A stretch of 64,000 nucleotides of DNA from Paenibacillus sp. NEAU-GSW1. GTDB taxonomy: Bacteria; Bacillota; Bacilli; Paenibacillales; Paenibacillaceae. This document shows, in pieces, positions 50,829-60,325 of the stretch. The stretch's first letter is position 1. Each line of letters starts with the position of its first letter. Below the pieces are notes generated by a model that searched no databases, was not told the DNA's origin, and saw only the letters and a program-made list of their open reading frames with translations. The position numbers and the translations under genes are program-made. The DNA is taken from contig NZ_WOVL01000016.1 in NCBI RefSeq assembly GCF_009737085.1, positions 1 to 64,000 of the forward strand, read 5' to 3'.

Positions 50829-51779
50829 TTGATTCACATCACCGGACTCACGAAAACAGGACAATGGAGAAATAATATTACGATTGAGGCGCTGGGGGAA
50901 GCGGAGCTGGAATGGTACTGGGCCGACTTCAGCGAGCCGACGGAAGAGGAGTCTGCTTTGCTGTCTTCCTATTTTCATTTTCATCCGCTGGCTATAGAGG
51001 ATTGCTTCCATCTGCTGCAAAGGCCGAAGCTGGACCATTACGATCCGATTCATTTTCTCGTGCTGCATTCGATTGACCCGGCAACGCTTGCCGTTTACGA
51101 GGTCAACATGTTTATTGGCAAGTCGTTTCTGGTAACGTTTCATTACCAGCCTTGCACGGAAATTGATGAAGCGCGGGTCAAAATGACGAGATCGACAAAA
51201 TCGCAGCAGGACTGGTCGCTCTTTGCCGCATACACGGTCATAGACAAGCTGGTGGATCAATATTTTCCAGCTGTTCAAGAGCTTGAAGAGCTGGTGCTGG
51301 ACAAAGAAGTTGGCGGACTGAACGGAATTAGCCAGACTGCAATGGACGATATTTTCAACATTCGCTCGCGGCTGCTTCGTTTGCGCAAAACCATTTTGCC
51401 GATGCGAGAGCTGCTTTATCGTATTATCAATACCGAGAAAATTAACGGCTTGAATCATTACTTGGCGTTTTATCACGACATTTACGATCATTTGCTTAAG
51501 CTGGCTGAGATGACGGACGCTTGCCGCGAGATGACAGCCGATCTGCGGGACAGCTATATTTCGTACAATTCGAATCGGATGAACGCGATTATGAAAACGT
51601 TGACGGTCATTACGACGATATTTATGCCGTTGACGTTTTTGGCCGGTTTATACGGAATGAATTTCGTTAATATGCCTGAGCTGAAATGGCATTGGGGCTA
51701 TTTCAGCCTGCTTGGCGTCATGGTGCTGATCGGTTTGGGCATGTATGCCTGGTTCCGGCGCAAAGGCTGGTTCGATTAA
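50829..51779 (+). CDS. corA: CorA-type divalent cation (Mg2+) transporter
   Basis: A 316-residue CorA-family channel starting at TTG 50829 behind CAGGAGGAAC. The N-terminal ~230 residues form the cytosolic funnel (HFHPLAIEDCF, DHYDPIHFLVLHS). Two C-terminal helices follow, TLTVITTIFMPLTFLAGL with the selectivity motif YGMNF, and VMVLIGLGMYAWFRRK. It moves Mg2+ or other divalent ions. Confidence 0.92.
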   Translation: MIHITGLTKTGQWRNNITIEALGEAELEWYWADFSEPTEEESALLSSYFHFHPLAIEDCFHLLQRPKLDHYDPIHFLVLHSIDPATLAVYEVNMFIGKSFLVTFHYQPCTEIDEARVKMTRSTKSQQDWSLFAAYTVIDKLVDQYFPAVQELEELVLDKEVGGLNGISQTAMDDIFNIRSRLLRLRKTILPMRELLYRIINTEKINGLNHYLAFYHDIYDHLLKLAEMTDACREMTADLRDSYISYNSNRMNAIMKTLTVITTIFMPLTFLAGLYGMNFVNMPELKWHWGYFSLLGVMVLIGLGMYAWFRRKGWFD

Positions 51780-51821
51780 GATGGAGTGCGATTATATTTA
51801 GCTTGAAGGGAACTTTGAACA

Positions 51822-52655
51822 GTGAGCAATGAAACTGAATTTTCCAAGCAAGGCGGCAAAAGGATCGGAGCAGTCGTTCTCGTTCTGTTGATCGTCGTTG
51901 CGGCCGCAGTATTGTTATTTTATTTCATGTTATCTTCATTGAAGGCGAAAAGCGAAGGCAGTGAAGGCACCGCCGCCGGCAATCATCCGACAGCCTATGC
52001 CTATGAGAAAGCGACAGCAACAAACGGAATGGAGCTTCATGTGCTGGCGACAAAGCCTTCAAACGTTACGCTGGAGACGATTCAAAATAATGTAGCGCTT
52101 ACGCCCGATTACGGCATAAACGGCGGTTTTTTCTATGAGAAGGCTTTGCTTAGCATCGCTGTCGTGAACAGTCTGCCTGTTAACGGGGCAATAGATGAAT
52201 ATGGCTCGGGCAGCAAAAATGTGAAATACAAACGAGGAACGTTAGTTTGGGACGGAGCGAACAACACCCTGTCGGTGCAGGTTGTTGGCGACGCATCCGA
52301 GCTTAAAGTGATGGATCATACGCGATTTTGGGCGCAGGGCGGCATAAGCATGAGCCTGGGCAAAGATGAAGCGTGGGAGCAGCAAATATTAGCGGAACAA
52401 GCGCCTTATCCGGATGAAGCTCGTCTTCGTTCAGCGGCGATATATGACCGTAACGGCATTCTTTATCTCGTCGTTAGCAGCACGAAAGGGACACTTGCGG
52501 AATTTCGTGATGCGATCGTGGAAGAGGTTGGCGACGGCCTGCTGGAGGACGGCATTTTTCTGGACGGTGACGGCTCCTCGCAGCTGCGCAGCGCTGAGGC
52601 GCAGTTGACGGGCGACAATCGACCAGTCGTACAGATGATGAAAATCGTAAAATAG
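51822..52655 (+). CDS. Membrane-anchored phosphodiester glycosidase-domain protein
   Basis: A 277-residue protein starting at GTG 51822 with AAGGGAA upstream. One N-terminal helix (IGAVVLVLLIVVAAAVLLFYF) anchors it outside the membrane. The rest resembles the NAGPA (phosphodiester glycosidase) domain: GINGGFFYEKALLSIAVVN and, near the end, FLDGDGSSQLRS, the usual NxGxF and LDGGGSS-type elements. Here the last motif reads DGDGSS rather than DGGGSS. Such proteins are linked to spore coat or wall polymers in Bacillota, but the substrate is not established. It stands alone between corA and hrpB. Confidence 0.72.
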   Translation: MSNETEFSKQGGKRIGAVVLVLLIVVAAAVLLFYFMLSSLKAKSEGSEGTAAGNHPTAYAYEKATATNGMELHVLATKPSNVTLETIQNNVALTPDYGINGGFFYEKALLSIAVVNSLPVNGAIDEYGSGSKNVKYKRGTLVWDGANNTLSVQVVGDASELKVMDHTRFWAQGGISMSLGKDEAWEQQILAEQAPYPDEARLRSAAIYDRNGILYLVVSSTKGTLAEFRDAIVEEVGDGLLEDGIFLDGDGSSQLRSAEAQLTGDNRPVVQMMKIVK

Positions 52656-52732
52656 CCGACAATTTATTTAATGATAGTAACAATGTCATTAATAGTTAAC
52701 GGCATGAAATAAATGTAGGAGCTGTTAATTAT

Positions 52733-55243
52733 ATGGTTCAATCATTGCCAATCGATGAGGTGCTTCCGGAATTGCTAGATATTCTTGGCGAACGCGCCGC
52801 CGCTGTACTAATCGCAGAGCCGGGCGCGGGCAAGACGACACGCGTTCCGCTTGCGCTGCTTGATCAGCCTTGGCTGGAAGGGCGAAAAATCGTCATGCTC
52901 GAACCGAGGCGGCTGGCTGCCCGTTCTGCAGCTAAGTTTATGGCTTCCGCGCTCGGGGAGCAGGTCGGCGATTCGGTTGGCTACCGCGTTCGATTGGATA
53001 CAAAGGTTAGCGCAAGAACGCGCATCGAGGTTGTAACAGAGGGCGTACTGACGCGAATGCTGCAGGAAGATCCAGCGTTAGAGCAAATAGGCGCCGTATT
53101 GTTCGATGAATTTCATGAGCGCCATTTGCACGGCGATCTCGGCTTGGCGCTTTGCTTGCAGACGCAATCGCTGCTTCGCGACGATTTGCGAATTGTCGTC
53201 ATGTCGGCAACGCTCGCCGCAGAGCCGGTATCGGAATTGTTGGGAGGAGCGCCTGTTATCTCGAGCAAGGGACGGACGTATCCAGTAGATTCGATTTATC
53301 GCGACAGCCGGGTTACCGGCAGATTTGAAGAGGAGATGGCGAAGACGATTGCTTTCGCGCTTCGGAATAACGAAGGGGACGTGCTCGCATTCCTTCCCGG
53401 CGTCGGCGAAATCCGCCGAACCGCGTCTTTTTTGGCTCAAATGCAAATCGGCGGCGCAGGGAGCGGTATGGCCGTTCGCGTTGTCGAACTGCATGGCTCG
53501 ATGCCGCTTGAAGCGCAGGATGCTGCGATCGCTCCGTGCAAGCAGGGGGAGCGAAAAGTGGTGCTCGCTACTTCAATTGCCGAGTCCAGCTTAACGGTCG
53601 AAGGCGTTCGAATCGTCGTAGACGGCGGATTAATGCGCGTTCCTTATTTCTCGCCGCGCACAGGGATGACGAGGCTGGAAACGGTCCCCGTCTCGCAGGC
53701 TTCCGCCGATCAGCGCCGGGGACGCGCAGGCCGGCTTGCGCCCGGCGTATGCTATCGGCTGTGGACCGAGCAGGAGCAGCATTATTTGCCGGTGCAGGCC
53801 GCGCCGGAAATCGCCGCTGCGGATTTGGCGCCGCTGGCGCTGGAGCTTGCGGTATGGGGAATTCCGCATCCTTCGGAGCTGTCATGGCTGGATGAACCGC
53901 CGCAGGCGGCATTCAGTCAGGCAACGGAGCTGCTGCGCATGCTTCATGCGCTTGACGGCGCAGGCAAGCCGACGGAATGGGGCAAGCGCATAGCGAAGCT
54001 TGGCCTTCACCCTCGGCTCGGCTATATGCTGCTGCGCGCGCAGCAGCTTGGCCTGACGCGAGAGGCTTGCACGCTGGCGGCGCTGCTCAGCGAGCGCGAC
54101 CTGCTGCCGCAGGAGCGCAGCGTCGACATTAAGCTTCGCGTCGACGCGCTTCACGGCGCTGGCGCCGCTGTCGACCGCGGCGCTGCGCAGCGCATTGGAG
54201 CGCAAGCCGCGCAATGGCTGCGCTTGCTGGAAGCGGAGGCGGGCGCAGCCATGCCTCCGCAGCCCTATCAAGGCGAGCCATACGGCTTGCTGCTCGCCTT
54301 TGCCTATCCCGACCGGATCGCGCAGAGGCGCGGAGACGGCCGGTACTTGCTTGCGAACGGCAGAGGCGCAGCCCTGCCTGAGCTGCAGCCTCTTTCGCGG
54401 GCGGCCTATCTCGCCGCCGCGGAAATCGAAGACGCCGCCGGCAGTGAAAGCCGAATCCGGCTTGCGGCGCTGTTGGAGCCGGACGAGCTGATTCGTTCGG
54501 CCGGCGATCAAGCGGAGGAGGCGGATACCGTCGAATGGGACGCCGCCTCGCAATCGGTGAAAGCGCGCCACAGGCTGCGGCTTGGCGCGATTATTATAAA
54601 GGAAACGCCGCTGCAGCAGCCCGATCCCGAGCTCGTTGCGCGAGCTCTGATCCAGGGCATTCGCCAAAGCGGGGGCTTAAGCTTGCTGCCGCTGAGCAAG
54701 GCAGCGTCGCAGCTGCTCGCGCGAATGCGGCTCATGTCCGGCCGCGGCGGCGATTGGCCTGATGTCTCGGAGGCTTCGCAACTTGCAACATTAGAAGAAT
54801 GGCTGCTGCCGCATATTATCGGCATGAAGAGCAAGGGCGATTTGCAGCGGCTGCAAATGATCGGCATCCTCGAATCGATGCTCAGCTGGCAGCAGCGGCA
54901 GCAGCTCGATCAGGAAGTGCCGACGCATATTGCCGTGCCAAGCGGTTCGCGAATTCCGGTCGATTACAGCGATCCGGAAGCGCCGTTTATCGCGGTTCGG
55001 CTGCAAGAGCTGTTTGGGCTTCGTGAAACGCCGCGCCTTGCCGGCGGCACGCTGCCGCTTACGATTCATTTGCTCTCGCCGTCGCAAAGGCCCGTCCAAG
55101 TGACCCGCGATTTAAGCAGCTTTTGGAGCAATGCGTATTTTGAAGTGAAAAAAGATTTAAAAGGCAGATATCCGAAGCATTACTGGCCGGATGACCCGTA
55201 CGCGGCGCAGCCGACGAATCGAGCGAAGCCTAGAGGGCAGTAA
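52733..55243 (+). CDS. hrpB: ATP-dependent helicase HrpB
   Basis: An 836-residue DEAH helicase with ATG 52733 and AGGAG upstream. Motif I EPGAGKTTRVPLALL, Ia MLEPRRLAARSAA, II LFDEFHERHL (DEFH), III MSATL, V VVLATSIAESSLTVEGV and VI QRRGRAGRLAPGVCYRLW are present. The HrpB C-terminal domain ends in VQVTRDLSSFWSNAYFEVKKDLKGRYPKHYWPDDP. Base composition is higher in G+C in the middle third. RNA helicase activity is inferred; its bacterial role is poorly known. Confidence 0.93.
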   Translation: MVQSLPIDEVLPELLDILGERAAAVLIAEPGAGKTTRVPLALLDQPWLEGRKIVMLEPRRLAARSAAKFMASALGEQVGDSVGYRVRLDTKVSARTRIEVVTEGVLTRMLQEDPALEQIGAVLFDEFHERHLHGDLGLALCLQTQSLLRDDLRIVVMSATLAAEPVSELLGGAPVISSKGRTYPVDSIYRDSRVTGRFEEEMAKTIAFALRNNEGDVLAFLPGVGEIRRTASFLAQMQIGGAGSGMAVRVVELHGSMPLEAQDAAIAPCKQGERKVVLATSIAESSLTVEGVRIVVDGGLMRVPYFSPRTGMTRLETVPVSQASADQRRGRAGRLAPGVCYRLWTEQEQHYLPVQAAPEIAAADLAPLALELAVWGIPHPSELSWLDEPPQAAFSQATELLRMLHALDGAGKPTEWGKRIAKLGLHPRLGYMLLRAQQLGLTREACTLAALLSERDLLPQERSVDIKLRVDALHGAGAAVDRGAAQRIGAQAAQWLRLLEAEAGAAMPPQPYQGEPYGLLLAFAYPDRIAQRRGDGRYLLANGRGAALPELQPLSRAAYLAAAEIEDAAGSESRIRLAALLEPDELIRSAGDQAEEADTVEWDAASQSVKARHRLRLGAIIIKETPLQQPDPELVARALIQGIRQSGGLSLLPLSKAASQLLARMRLMSGRGGDWPDVSEASQLATLEEWLLPHIIGMKSKGDLQRLQMIGILESMLSWQQRQQLDQEVPTHIAVPSGSRIPVDYSDPEAPFIAVRLQELFGLRETPRLAGGTLPLTIHLLSPSQRPVQVTRDLSSFWSNAYFEVKKDLKGRYPKHYWPDDPYAAQPTNRAKPRGQ

Positions 55244-55265
55244 AACTTGTAAAGCAGGTGGTACG

Positions 55266-55535
55266 ATGCAATTACTAATCATCTATCTGATCGTCGTTAA
55301 TATAGCCGCTTTTGGCCTGATGGGGTCGGACAAGCAGGCGGCCCGGAGAAATCGGAGAAGGGTTCCGGAAAAGAGGCTGTTCACAGCCGCCGCAATTGGC
55401 GGCGCAGTCGGGGCCTGGATCGGCATGCGTTATTTCCGCCACAAAACGAAGCATGCTTCATTTACGATCGGTATTCCGCTTCTTGTCGTCTGGAATGCCG
55501 TGGCGATTTATTTTCTAACGTCAACGATTGCTTGA
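55266..55535 (+). CDS. DUF1294 family membrane protein
   Basis: An 89-residue protein from ATG 55266 behind AGGTGG; the longer frame overlaps hrpB. Two to three hydrophobic segments (LLIIYLIVVNIAAFGLMG, IPLLVVWNAVAIYFL) flank the DUF1294 hallmark DKQAARRNRRRVPEKRL, AAIGGAVGAWIGM and RHKTKHASF. Function unknown. Confidence 0.85.
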   Translation: MQLLIIYLIVVNIAAFGLMGSDKQAARRNRRRVPEKRLFTAAAIGGAVGAWIGMRYFRHKTKHASFTIGIPLLVVWNAVAIYFLTSTIA

Positions 55536-55604
55536 AATCATTGTCATATGGTATATTGAATATCCGTTTTTTTGCACACAATAGCAGCATCGATTCCAAA
55601 CGAT

Positions 55605-55640
55605 AATCGCCGTCCGCAAGACGGCGATGTTTGCGTTTGC
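55605..55640 (+). terminator. Likely terminator after the DUF1294 gene
   Basis: ATCGCCGTC pairs with GACGGCGAT around CGCAA, followed by GTTTGCGTTTG, a weak T-rich tail. Confidence 0.55.
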
Positions 55641-55682
55641 GAGAGAACGGATACATCAATCTTATCTTAGGAGGTAACTGAC

Positions 55683-57782
55683 ATGTCGGTTCAAAGTGCC
55701 TATCAAGAAGAAAAGGAACGACTGGCAAGCTCGTTGTCCGAAATCGTCTCACAATTACAAGCCATTGGTCCGAAGTACACGGGCGATGACTTTACGGAGC
55801 AAATGCTCGATCTTCAGCGCGAAGAGAGGAAGCAGAGGCTGGAAGTCGCCCATCGCGAGCCTTATTTCGGCAGAATTGATTTTCAGGAGCTGCCGAACGG
55901 AGAGGCAAAACCGCTTTATATCGGCAAAGCGGGCGTGGCTAAAGCGGGCGGCAATGAACTAATCGTTATCGACTGGCGCGCTCCGGTGGCCAGTTTGTTT
56001 TATTCCTTCACAGGCGGCAACGATTCAGCAACTTATGAATCGCCAGACGGCGAGATCGAAGGCCTCGTTCATTTAAAACGTAATTTGATGGTGCGCCAAG
56101 GCGAGCTTGTCCGTCTGGTCGACAGCTTTACGCGCGGACAAGAGGAAGAGGCTGTTACGGACGAATTTTTGCTCTATCGTCTAGGCGAGAACAAAGATAA
56201 TAAGCTGCGCGATATCGTTTCGACGATTCAGCATGAGCAGGACCGCATTATTCGTTCAGAACGGTCGAAAGCGTTGTTCATTCAAGGGGTGGCGGGCAGC
56301 GGCAAAACGACAGTCGCGCTTCATCGGCTTGCGTTTCTTCTTTATCAATATGCGGACCGGATGCGTGCCGAGCGAATGGTTATTTTTGCTCCTAACCGGA
56401 TGTTCCTTGATTATATTTCCGGCGTGCTGCCGGAGCTTGGCGTTGGCGATATTCAGCAGACAACCTTCACGGACTGGGCGTTAGCGCTTCTGAATCACGA
56501 GGTAGCGCTGACGAGCAGCGCGGACGCGTTAGCCTATTGGTTCGAGCAGCCGCGCACGGCCGAAGAGGCCGCAATTTCCTCCGGAAGGATCAAAGGCGCG
56601 CTTTCATTCAAAGCGATTGTCGATCAACGGATTTCCGAGATTGAATCGCGTATTGTACCTGTCATTCCATTCGAGCCGTTGCCGGGACTTCTATTAAAGC
56701 CGGAAAAGATGGAGGAATGGTACAACACCGATTATGGCGAAGAATCGTTAATGAAGAAGCGCGACCGCCTTGCAAGCCGGATTCGCCGCTGGCTCGAATC
56801 GACGTTGAAGGAAAAAGGCGTTCACGATAAGAAGCTGCGGGCGAAAGCCAACACGAAGCTGAACGCGTTCCAAAAAAAAATCCCCGCTTTCACGGCACCG
56901 CAGCTATACGCGACTCTATTCCATGGCAAGCAAGCGGACAGCAGCATTCCAAAGGCGATTGCAGCCGAAACAACGGCTCGTCTGAAGAACGGCCAGGCGG
57001 AAGCAGCGGATCTCGCTCCGCTTGTCTATATTCATCTAAAGCTGTATGGATTAAATATGTCTGCCTACGATCATATCGTCATTGACGAAGCGCAGGACTA
57101 TTCGCCATTTCAGCTGGAGGCGCTCCGCTTATGCCAATCGACGCCTTCAATGACCGTGCTCGGCGATTTGCAGCAAGGCATACATGATTACGCAGGCATT
57201 CAAAGCTGGGACCAATTGACGGACTTGTTCGCCTCCGAACAAACCGGTTATTTCGAATTGAACCGAAGCTATCGTTCCACGATGGAAATTATTGAATTCG
57301 CCAATCGTATTCTTGGCGCGATGGGCGGCGGCGTCAAGCCGGCGGTGCCGGTGTTCCGCAGCGGCGATCCAGTCGATGTTGAAAGCTATGTGAACGATGA
57401 TCAGAGGCTTCTCGGTATTAGGCAAACCGTGCGACAATGGCAGGCGAGCGGCCAATATGACACGATTGCCGTTATCGGACGAACAACCCAGCAATGCGAA
57501 GTTATTTATGAAGCATTGCTCGAAGAGGGACTGTCGCCTTCGATCGTTCGCAGCAAGCAGCCGGAATACGGCGGCGGCTTGTCGGTTGTGCCTGTATACT
57601 TGTCCAAAGGGCTGGAATTTGACGCTGTGCTCATTTGCGATGCGGAGGACGCGTCCTACGGCGCTCATGACGCCAAGCTGCTCTATGTCGGCTGTACAAG
57701 AGCACTTCACAAGCTGAAGCTGCTGCACACAGGAGAGCTGACAAAGCTCATTGCGCCTGAGCAATTGACAATAGCTCCATAA
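55683..57782 (+). CDS. helD: HelD-like UvrD-family helicase (RNA polymerase recycling factor)
   Basis: A 699-residue SF1 helicase with ATG 55683 behind TTAGGAGG. It begins with an N-terminal antiparallel coiled coil (residues 1-60) that in HelD reaches into RNA polymerase. YFGRIDF and VIDWRAPVASLFYSF follow. Walker A is GVAGSGKTTVALHRLAFLLY; then VIDEAQDYSPFQLEAL, LGDLQQGIHDYAG, LNRSYRSTMEI, and YLSKGLEFDAVLICDAE with LYVGCTRALH. This domain order is that of HelD, which releases stalled RNA polymerase, rather than of PcrA/UvrD. It is slightly shorter than B. subtilis HelD. Confidence 0.88.
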   Translation: MSVQSAYQEEKERLASSLSEIVSQLQAIGPKYTGDDFTEQMLDLQREERKQRLEVAHREPYFGRIDFQELPNGEAKPLYIGKAGVAKAGGNELIVIDWRAPVASLFYSFTGGNDSATYESPDGEIEGLVHLKRNLMVRQGELVRLVDSFTRGQEEEAVTDEFLLYRLGENKDNKLRDIVSTIQHEQDRIIRSERSKALFIQGVAGSGKTTVALHRLAFLLYQYADRMRAERMVIFAPNRMFLDYISGVLPELGVGDIQQTTFTDWALALLNHEVALTSSADALAYWFEQPRTAEEAAISSGRIKGALSFKAIVDQRISEIESRIVPVIPFEPLPGLLLKPEKMEEWYNTDYGEESLMKKRDRLASRIRRWLESTLKEKGVHDKKLRAKANTKLNAFQKKIPAFTAPQLYATLFHGKQADSSIPKAIAAETTARLKNGQAEAADLAPLVYIHLKLYGLNMSAYDHIVIDEAQDYSPFQLEALRLCQSTPSMTVLGDLQQGIHDYAGIQSWDQLTDLFASEQTGYFELNRSYRSTMEIIEFANRILGAMGGGVKPAVPVFRSGDPVDVESYVNDDQRLLGIRQTVRQWQASGQYDTIAVIGRTTQQCEVIYEALLEEGLSPSIVRSKQPEYGGGLSVVPVYLSKGLEFDAVLICDAEDASYGAHDAKLLYVGCTRALHKLKLLHTGELTKLIAPEQLTIAP

Positions 57783-57816
57783 GTTTGACAGTATTAAGAC
57801 AACTCATGCCGTTTTA

Positions 57817-57845
57817 TTGACTTTAAAACAGTGTGTAACTAAAAT
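57817..57845 (+). promoter_or_regulatory. Promoter of bdbD-bdbC
   Basis: TTGACT (57817-57822), 17-base spacer, TAAAAT (57840-57845). Confidence 0.65.
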
Positions 57846-57910
57846 TGTGACAGGACATAAACGTATGGATGTCAGCAAGACTATCTTCGTCTAGAAAGGA
57901 TTTGAATGGA

Positions 57911-58618
57911 TTGAGCAAACCGAAATCGAAAAAACAGCAGAGACCGAATCAGCAGCAGTACAAGTCGAAACAATCGCAAAGAAAAGCTTCGAACAAACCG
58001 CTAATCTTTCTAACGTTGGCTTTTGTTGCGGTCATTGCTGTCATCATCATCGGCATGAACCAGCAGAACAAACCGGTCAGCTTCGACTATGCAAGCCTTC
58101 CGATGCAAGGGAGCGCGGACGCGCCGGTGAAAATCGTCGAATTTGGCGATTACAAATGCCCGGCCTGCCAAGATTTTGCGCAGAACGTTAAGCCGCAGCT
58201 GGAGCAAGAGTACATTAACAGCGGTAAAGTTGCTTTCCACTTCATCAACTATACGTTTATTGCAGAGGATTCCTATACAGCGGCCTTGGCGGCTGAATCG
58301 GTTCGCCAACAGAATGAGGAAGCTTTCTGGACGTATTATAAGCTGCTATATGATAATCAAAAAGCGGAAACGATTAAATGGGCGACGCCTGATTATCTCG
58401 TTCAGCTTGCTAAAGACGCGAAACTGCCAATCGATTATGATCTGCTGCGCAGCGATATCGACAACAAAACCTATAAAGATCGCATAGAGAAAGACAACTC
58501 CCTCGTTCGTCCAATGAATGTTACGGGCACGCCAACGTTGTTTGTAAACGGCAAAAAACTAAATTCCTATTCTTATAACAGCGTTAAAGCCGCAATTGAT
58601 AATGAGTTAAAGGGGTAG
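57911..58618 (+). CDS. bdbD: Thiol-disulfide oxidoreductase BdbD (DsbA-like)
   Basis: About 235 residues from TTG 57911, ten bases after AAAGGA; upstream codons lie before that site. A basic, Gln/Lys-rich N-terminus is followed by one membrane helix (PLIFLTLAFVAVIAVIIIGM) and an extracellular thioredoxin-like domain. The active site is CPAC in VEFGDYKCPACQDFA, with the cis-Pro in NVTGTPTLFVNGKKL. It introduces disulfides into exported proteins and is re-oxidised by BdbC, encoded seven bases downstream. Confidence 0.93.
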   Translation: MSKPKSKKQQRPNQQQYKSKQSQRKASNKPLIFLTLAFVAVIAVIIIGMNQQNKPVSFDYASLPMQGSADAPVKIVEFGDYKCPACQDFAQNVKPQLEQEYINSGKVAFHFINYTFIAEDSYTAALAAESVRQQNEEAFWTYYKLLYDNQKAETIKWATPDYLVQLAKDAKLPIDYDLLRSDIDNKTYKDRIEKDNSLVRPMNVTGTPTLFVNGKKLNSYSYNSVKAAIDNELKG

Positions 58619-58625
58619 GCAGCAC

Positions 58626-59051
58626 ATGAACGAAACGTGGATGCAAAAATACAGCCTTTATTTCGCCTGGATCGTGTCGCTTGCAGCGACGGGCGGCAGT
58701 TTGTATTTTAGTGAAATCGAAGGCTTTATTCCATGCGATTTATGCTGGTATCAACGTATCTTCATGTATCCGCAAGCGATTCTGCTCGGCATTGCAAGCT
58801 ATCGCGGAGACCGGCGGATGATTGGTTACTTAATCCCGTTAAATATTGTCGGCGGACTCATTTCTTTGTATCATAATGTGGAAATTTGGTTTCCGAAGCT
58901 GGGCGAAATGGCGCCTTGCCGCTCGGGCATCCCATGCAACCAGGACTACCTTAACATCGGAGGCTGGCTGACCATTCCGCTTATGGCGATGGCAGCTTTC
59001 ATTCTTATTACGATTTTTCTGTTGCTTGGACGGCGCAAGGAAGAGGAATAA
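58626..59051 (+). CDS. bdbC: Disulfide bond formation protein BdbC (DsbB-like)
   Basis: A 141-residue quinone reductase with four membrane helices. The first redox pair is in FIPCDLCWYQRIFMYPQ and the second in APCRSGIPCNQDYLNIGG, as in BdbC/DsbI. It passes electrons from BdbD to menaquinone. GGGGTAGG precedes the ATG at 58626. Confidence 0.93.
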   Translation: MNETWMQKYSLYFAWIVSLAATGGSLYFSEIEGFIPCDLCWYQRIFMYPQAILLGIASYRGDRRMIGYLIPLNIVGGLISLYHNVEIWFPKLGEMAPCRSGIPCNQDYLNIGGWLTIPLMAMAAFILITIFLLLGRRKEEE

Positions 59052-59073
59052 TCCGCTTGTTGGACAAGTGTCT

Positions 59074-59129
59074 TAAAAAGCTTCGGTCGAACGGATGGTT
59101 TAAATCATCGTTCGATCGAAGCTTTTTTT
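59074..59129 (+). terminator. Terminator after bdbC
   Basis: AAAAAGCTTCGGTCGAACG pairs with CGTTCGATCGAAGCTTTTT (one mismatch) around a 15-base loop, ending in seven T residues. Confidence 0.88.
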
Positions 59130-59164
59130 CCAAATAGCGCAGCACTATTTTCCAAGAACTATAG

Positions 59165-59194
59165 TTTACAGCGGAAGAAGCGCATCGGTATAAT
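59165..59194 (+). promoter_or_regulatory. Promoter of nos
   Basis: TTTACA (59165-59170), 18-base spacer, TATAAT (59189-59194), 24 bases before the start codon. Confidence 0.7.
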
Positions 59195-59218
59195 AAAAAA
59201 TTAGGGAGTAACGTCAAC

Positions 59219-60319
59219 ATGAGTATAGCTAGCCGATATTTATTGAACGAAGCGGAGCCATTTATATCCGCATGTTACGCAGAGCTTGGCAAGCCGGAAG
59301 AGGAAGCGGTGAAACGGATTGCCGAAGTGCGCAAGCAAGTAGATCTTGAAGGCTTTTATACGCAAACCTATGAGGAAATAAGCCACGGAGCCAAAATGGC
59401 ATGGCGCAACAGCAACCGCTGCATCGGGCGTTTGTTCTGGCAGTCGCTTGAAGTGTTTGACGCAAGACGAATGAAGCAAGAGGATGAAATGGCCGAAGCG
59501 ATATTTAATCACATAAAATATGCGACTAATAACGGTCGCGTTCGTCCAGCTATTACTATTTTCGCGCCTCAGCTTGGATATCAGCGTATCCGAATATGGA
59601 ACCATCAGCTTGTCCGTTACGCCGGCTATCGTACTGCAAACGGCATTATCGGTGATCCGGCGTCGGTGAAGTTTACAGTGAAGTGCATGGAGCTTGGGTG
59701 GAAAGGCCGGCAAACGCCTTTCGACATACTGCCCCTCGTCATTCAAATCAATGACAGAGCTCCGATGCTGTACGAACTGCCGGACGGCTTAGTATTGGAG
59801 GTGCCGCTTGCTCACCCGGAGCTTAAGAACTTCGAGGAGCTTCAGCTGAAATGGTACGCGGTGCCGTTTATTTCGGATATGAAGCTGGAAATCGGCGGGA
59901 TCGACTATACGGCGGCTCCGTTCAACGGCTGGTACATGGGAACGGAAATCGGATCCCGTAATTTGGCTGATACGGATCGTTATAATAAGCTTCCTGATGT
60001 TGCAAAGCTGATGAATCTGGATATGACGACAAATACGTCTCTTTGGAAAGATCGGGCGCTTGTCGAGCTGAATGCATCCGTTATTCATTCGTTCAAACGG
60101 CATGGCGTAAGCATTGTCGACCATCATACGGCTGCCGAGCAGTTCATGCGATTCGAGAAACAAGAGCAGGCAGCCGGCCGCGAGCTGACCGGGAGATGGT
60201 CGTGGCTAATTCCGCCGATGTCGCCAACAACGACTGCTGTCTGGCATCGCGGCTTTAAGGATAAGGAAATAAAACCGATTTATAGCTATCAATCATCTGC
60301 TTATGATGCCGGAGGTTAA
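59219..60319 (+). CDS. nos: Bacterial nitric oxide synthase oxygenase
   Basis: A 366-residue NOS oxygenase with ATG 59219 behind TTAGGGAG. Haem ligation is by Cys68 in AWRNSNRCIGRLFW. The arginine/pterin site shows NGRVRPAITIFAPQ, FNGWYMGTEIGSRNLAD, RALVELNASVIHSF and the end segment GRWSWLIPPMSPTTTAVWHRGF. As in other bacterial NOS there is no fused reductase domain, so electrons must come from general flavodoxin or reductases. It makes NO and citrulline from arginine. The next gene starts seven bases downstream. Confidence 0.95.
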   Translation: MSIASRYLLNEAEPFISACYAELGKPEEEAVKRIAEVRKQVDLEGFYTQTYEEISHGAKMAWRNSNRCIGRLFWQSLEVFDARRMKQEDEMAEAIFNHIKYATNNGRVRPAITIFAPQLGYQRIRIWNHQLVRYAGYRTANGIIGDPASVKFTVKCMELGWKGRQTPFDILPLVIQINDRAPMLYELPDGLVLEVPLAHPELKNFEELQLKWYAVPFISDMKLEIGGIDYTAAPFNGWYMGTEIGSRNLADTDRYNKLPDVAKLMNLDMTTNTSLWKDRALVELNASVIHSFKRHGVSIVDHHTAAEQFMRFEKQEQAAGRELTGRWSWLIPPMSPTTTAVWHRGFKDKEIKPIYSYQSSAYDAGG

Positions 60320-60325
60320 TGAATA

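Noticed and set aside
50343..51491. Long minus-strand open frames opposite the coiled-coil gene and corA
   Set aside because: Complementary frames of well-supported genes with no ribosome binding sites or family motifs.
54000..54500. Horizontally acquired segment suggested by higher G+C in hrpB
   Set aside because: The frame and helicase motifs continue without break; an Ala/Arg-rich stretch accounts for the local composition.
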